Below are positions 4,294 through 8,560 of a DNA stretch of 8,560 nucleotides, one piece after another. The stretch covers positions 1-8,560 of the forward strand of contig CAKSJF010000086.1 in the NCBI GenBank assembly GCA_934462945.1. Reading direction: 5' to 3'. Below the pieces are notes generated by a model. That model was not told the origin of the DNA, did not search any database, and saw only the letters and a list, made by a program, of their open reading frames with translations. Within the stretch, counting starts at the first letter, position 1, and each line of letters begins with the position of its first letter. The DNA comes from an uncultured Clostridia bacterium (GTDB lineage Bacteria; Bacillota; Clostridia; UBA1381). The translations under genes were made by a program, and so were the position numbers.

Positions 4294-5023
4294 GTTCAAA
4301 TTCCTCACTTTCTTTTTGTAAAAATAAAAAGGACTTGACGACCCCTAATTCGGTATCAATCAATTCCTCTTTTTCGGTTTCTGATTTTTCCTCCGGTTCT
4401 GTAAAATCTTCGCCGGTATAGCTTTTGATTACCCCCGCGGCAGGCTGCGCCGGAACGGCAACAAAGGACACCTCGTAAGCGTCTGACGGTTCTTCCAGCT
4501 TAAAATAGCACTGCTGACCGTTATATTCCTTTCCGTGGAAGTGTTCACAATAGCTTTTCCGGTTATCTGTTCCACAGATGGAACAAACCGCTTTTTTGAT
4601 CCTGCACCCAACGGACACCTCTTTTTTGATTCCGGATTGAATTTCCGTAATCAGATCTTTATTGCTGTCTGTTCTGACCATATAGCAGCTTGCCACCAGC
4701 TGTGCATAACTTTCACCGTTTTTGGTTGTTCCGTGACCGTCTGCAACCTCTGCGGCATAAATCCGGGCAACCTGATGATCAGCCCGCGCTGAATGGTCTT
4801 TGATAATCGTTTTGCCGACAAATAAAGCCGCCATCTTGTCAAGACTTTCACGCGGAAAAACCTCAAAATCCCGGTCAACTTCATTGTCGCATACGGCGAC
4901 TTTAAAGGTGAAAACATCTTCTGCGGTCAGCGGTTCAATCGCAAACCGGTTGATTTTCTCCATCTCTGCATCCGTCACCGCCATTTTTTCAACGTGTGCG
5001 CCTTTTGTAATTACCTGATTCAT
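4286..5023 (-). CDS. Prohead maturation protease, HK97 type, with Cys/His insertion (245 aa)
   Basis: This serine protease cleaves the capsid delta domain during head maturation. Recognisable parts are 'DRDFEVFPRESL' (50-61), the catalytic-histidine segment 'IIKDHSARADHQVARI' with H77, the nucleophile segment 'KKEVSVGCRIKK' with S137, and 'YEVSFVAVPAQPAAGV' (183-198), the usual end of the protease domain. Between nucleophile and tail is a Cys/His cluster (C147, C150, C159, H161, H163, C172) that could bind zinc. The C-terminal 45 residues are acidic and probably disordered. Fold and active site are assigned by family (S78/U35); metal binding is inference. ATG at 5023 overlaps the portal stop in ATGA and has AGGAGG (5033-5038) upstream. 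It sits between portal and capsid, as in HK97. Confidence 0.9.
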   Translation of the reverse strand: MNQVITKGAHVEKMAVTDAEMEKINRFAIEPLTAEDVFTFKVAVCDNEVDRDFEVFPRESLDKMAALFVGKTIIKDHSARADHQVARIYAAEVADGHGTTKNGESYAQLVASCYMVRTDSNKDLITEIQSGIKKEVSVGCRIKKAVCSICGTDNRKSYCEHFHGKEYNGQQCYFKLEEPSDAYEVSFVAVPAQPAAGVIKSYTGEDFTEPEEKSETEKEELIDTELGVVKSFLFLQKESEEFEHE

Positions 5024-6279
5024 GCTCCCTCACCTCCTTTCACTGGATGATTCTGCGTGTACTGGATTCCGATGTATTTCACCGGAATATTGCTTCCGTT
5101 GCACATTAGAATATCGCCTCCGTCCTTTTTTGGTTTATCCAGGAATTCGCGTCCCTCGTTCGGTGTGTAAATACCGTTTGAAACAGCAGATACGATCGTG
5201 TCCATCTGCGTTTTCAGATCAGCACGCAAGATTGCCGAAACATTGAATTTCGGATAATACCCGGCTTGAATGTCCGAATCCGTCAAAAGCTTATTTGACA
5301 TTTCTTCCTCATACTGCTTTAATACATACAGCAGAGTATCAACATAGAATGCCAATTGCTGCGCTTCTGCGCTTGCATAGCTTGCTTTTTCATAGTCATT
5401 GATCTGGTTCGGTTTAATACCGAACGCGGCGGCAATCTGTAAAGCGGAATACTTCCGAATTCCTAAAAACTCATTATCCGCAAGCTTTACATTCAGCGGC
5501 TGCAAGGACGCACCAAGCGGAATCGGAATAATTGTTTTGACGGTATCGCTCCGCCCCAATGCGAAATCCTCAATTCCCTTGACATACTTTTTTGTCAGAT
5601 CATCGTTTAATGACCCGGTATACTGCAATACCGCCTTTGCCGTGAAGCCGTTGTCATACAGTTTATTTAAAACCGCCTGCGACTTCATGCACCCTTCCAG
5701 AGAGGATGACAGAATATCCCGGACAGACGCGCCGGAGATTCCGTCAAAGCTGGTGGATGTCTTAAAATGGAGAACGCTGTCATAATTGATTTTATACAGT
5801 TTTCCGGTTTTCGGTTCAGAATAGATGTACCAGATTGCATTTTGTGTCCCAAACAGTCCGCGATCGTCAATCCATATCTGTACATGATCGGATGGCAAAA
5901 TCCAAAGACTGATTTTACTTCCTGCGCCCTGAATCCAAACATATGCATTTCCATAATGATTCCGGTTATATTCTACGGTACTCCAAAAATGAGTAGCCGT
6001 CATATACGGATTCGGTCTGCTGGAAAGCACCCGGTACAACGGATGCTTATATGCTTTTTCAATTCCTCCGTCCGGGTCATGCTTTAAGAGCTGCAGCGGC
6101 AGTTTTCCAATGCTTTCCGACAATACTTTCATGCACGCAAAATAGGTTGCTTCCGAAAGTCTGTCCTTGCTGACCGTTCCCAGCTTTAAAAGATCAATCA
6201 ATTGCTCCACATCTTTTTTATTTGCAATATTATAAGTGTCATTTTTTACTACGTGTAAGCTTGTAAATGGAATTTTCAT
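5020..6279 (-). CDS. Portal protein, HK97 family (419 aa)
   Basis: This protein forms the dodecameric ring at one capsid vertex through which DNA enters and leaves. Family features are 'AYKHPLYRVLSSRPNPYMTA' with 'FWSTVEYNRNHYGNAYVWI' (about residues 75-116, the wing region), 'VLHFKTSTSFDGISGASVRD' (about 163-182), and the stem-proximal 'LQIAAAFGIKPNQIND' followed by a long helix 'ASAEAQQLAFYVDTLLYVLK'. The length is typical for this family. An open frame extends upstream to a TTG at 6300, but AGGAGG (6287-6292) lies seven bases before ATG 6279 and inside that extension, so ATG 6279 is the real start. The ribosome binding site overlaps the TerL stop codon; the gene ends overlapping the protease start. 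Confidence 0.95.
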   Translation of the reverse strand: MKIPFTSLHVVKNDTYNIANKKDVEQLIDLLKLGTVSKDRLSEATYFACMKVLSESIGKLPLQLLKHDPDGGIEKAYKHPLYRVLSSRPNPYMTATHFWSTVEYNRNHYGNAYVWIQGAGSKISLWILPSDHVQIWIDDRGLFGTQNAIWYIYSEPKTGKLYKINYDSVLHFKTSTSFDGISGASVRDILSSSLEGCMKSQAVLNKLYDNGFTAKAVLQYTGSLNDDLTKKYVKGIEDFALGRSDTVKTIIPIPLGASLQPLNVKLADNEFLGIRKYSALQIAAAFGIKPNQINDYEKASYASAEAQQLAFYVDTLLYVLKQYEEEMSNKLLTDSDIQAGYYPKFNVSAILRADLKTQMDTIVSAVSNGIYTPNEGREFLDKPKKDGGDILMCNGSNIPVKYIGIQYTQNHPVKGGEGA

Positions 6280-6290
6280 AGTCTCACCTC

Positions 6291-7994
6291 CTAATCCCAA
6301 CCCATCATTTTCAGATAACTGATGGTGTTCTCGTTTTCGTCTTTGTTCCGGATTGCTAAAATGTGTGCGTCAATACATGCGTCAATCGGATCAATTCTTG
6401 CATATCGGTTATTATCTTTCTTTTCTACTTTGATTTCTCCGAATGAGTTTTGCACTGTCACAGCATTGACAAAGCTCCAAATCAACAATTCATTCTTTCG
6501 GTCGTATTCTAAGTCCGTATTTTTAATGACCAACCGCAAATCCTCCGTTGCGTCTGCAAGATTCCGCGCCGATTGTGTGATCAAAATGACCGGACAATTG
6601 AACATGTCAAGGTCTGTTAAAAACGCGTCCGCATTGTGAGGGTCGTAACCGATTCCTAAAAAGTTCAGATCATATTTTGCCTTTAAGTCCGCCAGGTAGG
6701 AGAATATAAATTTATAGTCATTCTTAAAATCTTCATCCCCTCCGGTTACAGTGATCAAACCCTGCTTTTCCCACATGTCATAGGGTGCAATATCAGTTTT
6801 AATGTGTTCATTCAACCGTCCGCGCGGCATAAAGCTGTGGGAATGGATATAATATTTCCGGTGTATTTCCATCCAGGTAAATTCAAGTGCAACGCTTGTT
6901 AAATCTCCACCGCTGGACAGGTCAAGTCCTACAAAGCATGATTTTCCCCGGAACGCTTCAAGTGTTTTATCCGTTCCACATTTCTGCCATGCTCCGACAT
7001 CAATATACTGATTGTCAGCCTGCTGTACCCAAATATTCAGACGTTTTGTCATGAAATCGCGTAATTCAAAGCTCCCCATTTCCTGCGCTTTTGCAGCAAT
7101 GTCTTTCATGTTCCGGATTCCCCCCGGGGATGAACAGCTCAAAGGATTTGCCTTGATCCAGTTTTCCGGATTCCGAATATCATCATCCTTATCCATACTG
7201 AAAATACAAGTAAACATTGTTTCATTCTTTGCCGTGCCGTGCAGAATGTTTTCTGCATATCGGTGCATATCATAGCACGGACTATTCAGATTAAATCCGG
7301 CGGTTGTGATAATAGAGATCAATGTTTCGTCCAGCTTTCCAGTGCCGCCCTCCAAAAGCTTGTACATTTGGTTGTCATCATGCGCGTGATACTCGTCAAT
7401 GCTCGCAAAGATCGGACGGAAACCGTCTATTTTCTTTGTATCCTTTGATAATGCGCGCATGGTGGAATGCGTCAGTTTGCAGTCAATTTCGCTTTTATAA
7501 TCCTTTACATCAAACAGTTCCGCCAGGTCGTGATCGGCTTCAATAAATTTCTTTACCTCGTTAAAAACAATCTTTGCCTGATCCTGCTTTGTTGCTGCGA
7601 AATATAATTGTCCGTAATTATACCCGGTAAAATTGCCAATATAGGTTGCATTGACACCGTTAAACAAGGATTTTCCCTGTTGGCGCGCAACTTCAATATA
7701 TGACAGGCGAAACCGCCGGAAACCTTTTTCATTCTTCCATCCGTAAAGACAGCCAAACAAAAAACACTGAAAATCAGCAAGGTGTAAAAGCGTTTTTTCA
7801 CCCTCTGCCAAATACAGTGTTTCAGCAAATTCTATAATTCTGTTCGCGCTGTTTTCGTCATAGTAGTATGGAAAATCTTCCGTGTTCTGTCGTTTCAGAT
7901 CATTCAAATGCCGCTTGCACGCTAAAATCTGCAATTCTCCGGCAATCACATCACCCCGGACAACGGATTCCGCATAAGCTGTTGCCCTATCCAC
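6291..7994 (-). CDS. terL: Terminase large subunit (567 aa)
   Basis: This is the packaging motor: an N-terminal ATPase drives DNA into the prohead and a C-terminal RNase H-like nuclease cuts the concatemer. Walker A is ARQQGKS (residues 103-109), Walker B is IFASIDE (195-201, with D200 and catalytic E201) and the coupling C-motif is ITTAG (229-233). The nuclease acidic residues are D358 in 'GLDLSSGGD', D451 in 'GIGYDPHNA' and D538 or D542 in 'DPIDACIDAH'. All key motifs are intact and the length is normal for the Terminase_1/YmfN-like class. The start is GTG at 7994, overlapping the small subunit by eight bases, so translation is probably coupled. It is the most firmly identified gene here. 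Confidence 0.97.
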   Translation of the reverse strand: MDRATAYAESVVRGDVIAGELQILACKRHLNDLKRQNTEDFPYYYDENSANRIIEFAETLYLAEGEKTLLHLADFQCFLFGCLYGWKNEKGFRRFRLSYIEVARQQGKSLFNGVNATYIGNFTGYNYGQLYFAATKQDQAKIVFNEVKKFIEADHDLAELFDVKDYKSEIDCKLTHSTMRALSKDTKKIDGFRPIFASIDEYHAHDDNQMYKLLEGGTGKLDETLISIITTAGFNLNSPCYDMHRYAENILHGTAKNETMFTCIFSMDKDDDIRNPENWIKANPLSCSSPGGIRNMKDIAAKAQEMGSFELRDFMTKRLNIWVQQADNQYIDVGAWQKCGTDKTLEAFRGKSCFVGLDLSSGGDLTSVALEFTWMEIHRKYYIHSHSFMPRGRLNEHIKTDIAPYDMWEKQGLITVTGGDEDFKNDYKFIFSYLADLKAKYDLNFLGIGYDPHNADAFLTDLDMFNCPVILITQSARNLADATEDLRLVIKNTDLEYDRKNELLIWSFVNAVTVQNSFGEIKVEKKDNNRYARIDPIDACIDAHILAIRNKDENENTISYLKMMGWD

Positions 7995-8457
7995 TCATAC
8001 CACCGAATTTCAAAAACTTGTTTTCTATCGGTTCTTCCTTTGCTTTCGGCACAACTAAACGGCAGCGGCTTGTAATGGTCAGTCCCATGTCGCTTGCAGA
8101 GGCGCGGCACTGTTTGAAAAATTTGTCCTGCACATTCACCAACTTTGCATATTCTTCCACATCTTCGGAAATGTCATAGTTTTTTAAGAATGAGGTCACC
8201 TTGTTGTAATTGGTTTCAGCAATGATATACCGCGCTAAACCGTCACAATCCAAATTGCTCATGATCCCGATAGACGACAGCTCGGACGCGATTTTCTGAA
8301 ACTGCTTTTTCTGTTTTGCGTCCAGATAGTCAGGAGCAATGATTTGATCGGTGTTTCCGCTGACTTCCGTGCTTTTTCTTTCTTCAATTTCTTTTTTTGT
8401 CAAGTGTTTTTTGCCCTTAATTTCAATTAAATCAATGGGTTGTCTCGGTCTTGCCAT
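7987..8457 (-). CDS. terS: Terminase small subunit, P27 family (156 aa)
   Basis: This subunit recognises the packaging site and loads the large subunit. P27-family features are the N-terminal 'KGKKHLTKKEIEERK' (about 14-28), 'APDYLDAKQKKQFQKIASEL' (about 41-60), 'LDCDGLARYIIAETNY' (about 69-84), a helix with 'LVNVQDKFFKQCRASASDMG' (about 106-125), and the 'LTITSRCRLVVPKAKEE...ENKF..FG' ending. The start is ATG 8457, with AGGAG (8466-8470) eight bases upstream in the sequence AAAGGAGCTGAAAAG. It is the first gene of the packaging operon and overlaps terL. The specific DNA target is not known. Confidence 0.93.
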   Translation of the reverse strand: MARPRQPIDLIEIKGKKHLTKKEIEERKSTEVSGNTDQIIAPDYLDAKQKKQFQKIASELSSIGIMSNLDCDGLARYIIAETNYNKVTSFLKNYDISEDVEEYAKLVNVQDKFFKQCRASASDMGLTITSRCRLVVPKAKEEPIENKFLKFGGMSG

Positions 8458-8560
8458 CTTTTCAGCTCCTTTCTAAAATTTTTGTTTGGGGATTTCTTGC
8501 TACAAAGAACTTCCCCCTGCATCGATGCCCCATAAAGATTCAAAACTTTTTCTACCACCC
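8458..8560 (-). other. Leader of the packaging operon; possible 3' end of an upstream gene
   Basis: The edge stretch upstream of terS holds its ribosome binding site and one open frame entering from the right edge. That frame would encode GGRKSFESLWGIDAGGSSL and end at TAG 8500-8502. In Gram-positive cos phages the gene before terS is often an HNH endonuclease, but these 19 residues do not identify one. The palindrome GCATCGATGC (8519-8528) is flanked by C-runs on the plus strand; packaging sites are commonly near here, but nothing proves that role. No convincing promoter is visible. Confidence 0.3.

Noticed and set aside
4294..4308. Upstream GTG start for the capsid gene
   Set aside because: No good ribosome binding site precedes it, whereas ATG 4293 has GAGG at suitable spacing and a typical small overlap with the protease gene.
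5399..5785. Plus-strand ORF of 128 codons opposite the portal gene
   Set aside because: It is antisense to a clearly recognisable portal protein and has no promoter or ribosome binding site. The other plus-strand ORFs opposite terL, terS and capsid were dropped for the same reason.
6280..6300. Upstream TTG start for the portal gene
   Set aside because: The AGGAGG ribosome binding site lies within this extension and is well spaced for ATG 6279.
8462..8533. 23-codon ORF just upstream of terS (starts MGHRC)
   Set aside because: It has no ribosome binding site, no hydrophobic or domain pattern, and its stop lies within the terS leader; it is probably chance.

Overview
The window reads as part of a temperate siphophage (prophage) genome. 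It holds the DNA-packaging, head and head-tail joining module of an HK97-fold phage, all on the minus strand, so the genes run from high to low coordinates. The protein types (P27-type small terminase, HK97-type portal, protease and capsid, phi13-type major tail protein), the strong AGGAGG ribosome binding sites, moderate GC content and sigma-A-like promoters suggest a Firmicutes host, most likely a Clostridia-like gut anaerobe. That host call is inference. No host gene or attachment site is visible.

Right to left: a short leader upstream of the small terminase, with a possible 3' end of another gene (8458-8560); small terminase (7987-8457); large terminase (6291-7994); portal (5020-6279); prohead protease (4286-5023); major capsid protein (3133-4293); gp6-like connector (2830-3120); head closure protein (2526-2849); HK97 gp10-like protein (2153-2536); probable tail terminator (1845-2156); major tail protein (1248-1829); and the tail assembly chaperone (854-1231), which is extended to 705 by a probable -1 frameshift on a run of nine A. 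Genes overlap by a few bases or lie within about 20 bases of each other, as in one late operon. Terminase cuts and pumps DNA through the portal into a capsid matured by the protease. The connector, closure and terminator proteins join it to the tail tube, and the chaperone products help assemble the tail around the tape measure protein, whose gene would be expected left of the window.

The left 700 bases do not fit the late operon. Immediately after the frameshift product's stop there is a near-consensus extended -10 promoter for a 99-aa protein with one C-terminal membrane helix, probably a lysogenic-conversion ('moron') gene. After it lies what looks like a complete type I toxin-antitoxin locus. 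A second extended -10 promoter gives a leader with a 5' stem-loop and a hairpin hiding the Shine-Dalgarno sequence. This leader precedes a 24-codon hydrophobic peptide. From the opposite strand, a third promoter and a strong terminator define an antisense RNA of about 85 nt that covers the 3' end of the toxin message. A perfect 12-base inverted repeat links the toxin leader with its 3' UTR. This locus is the most interesting item in the window.
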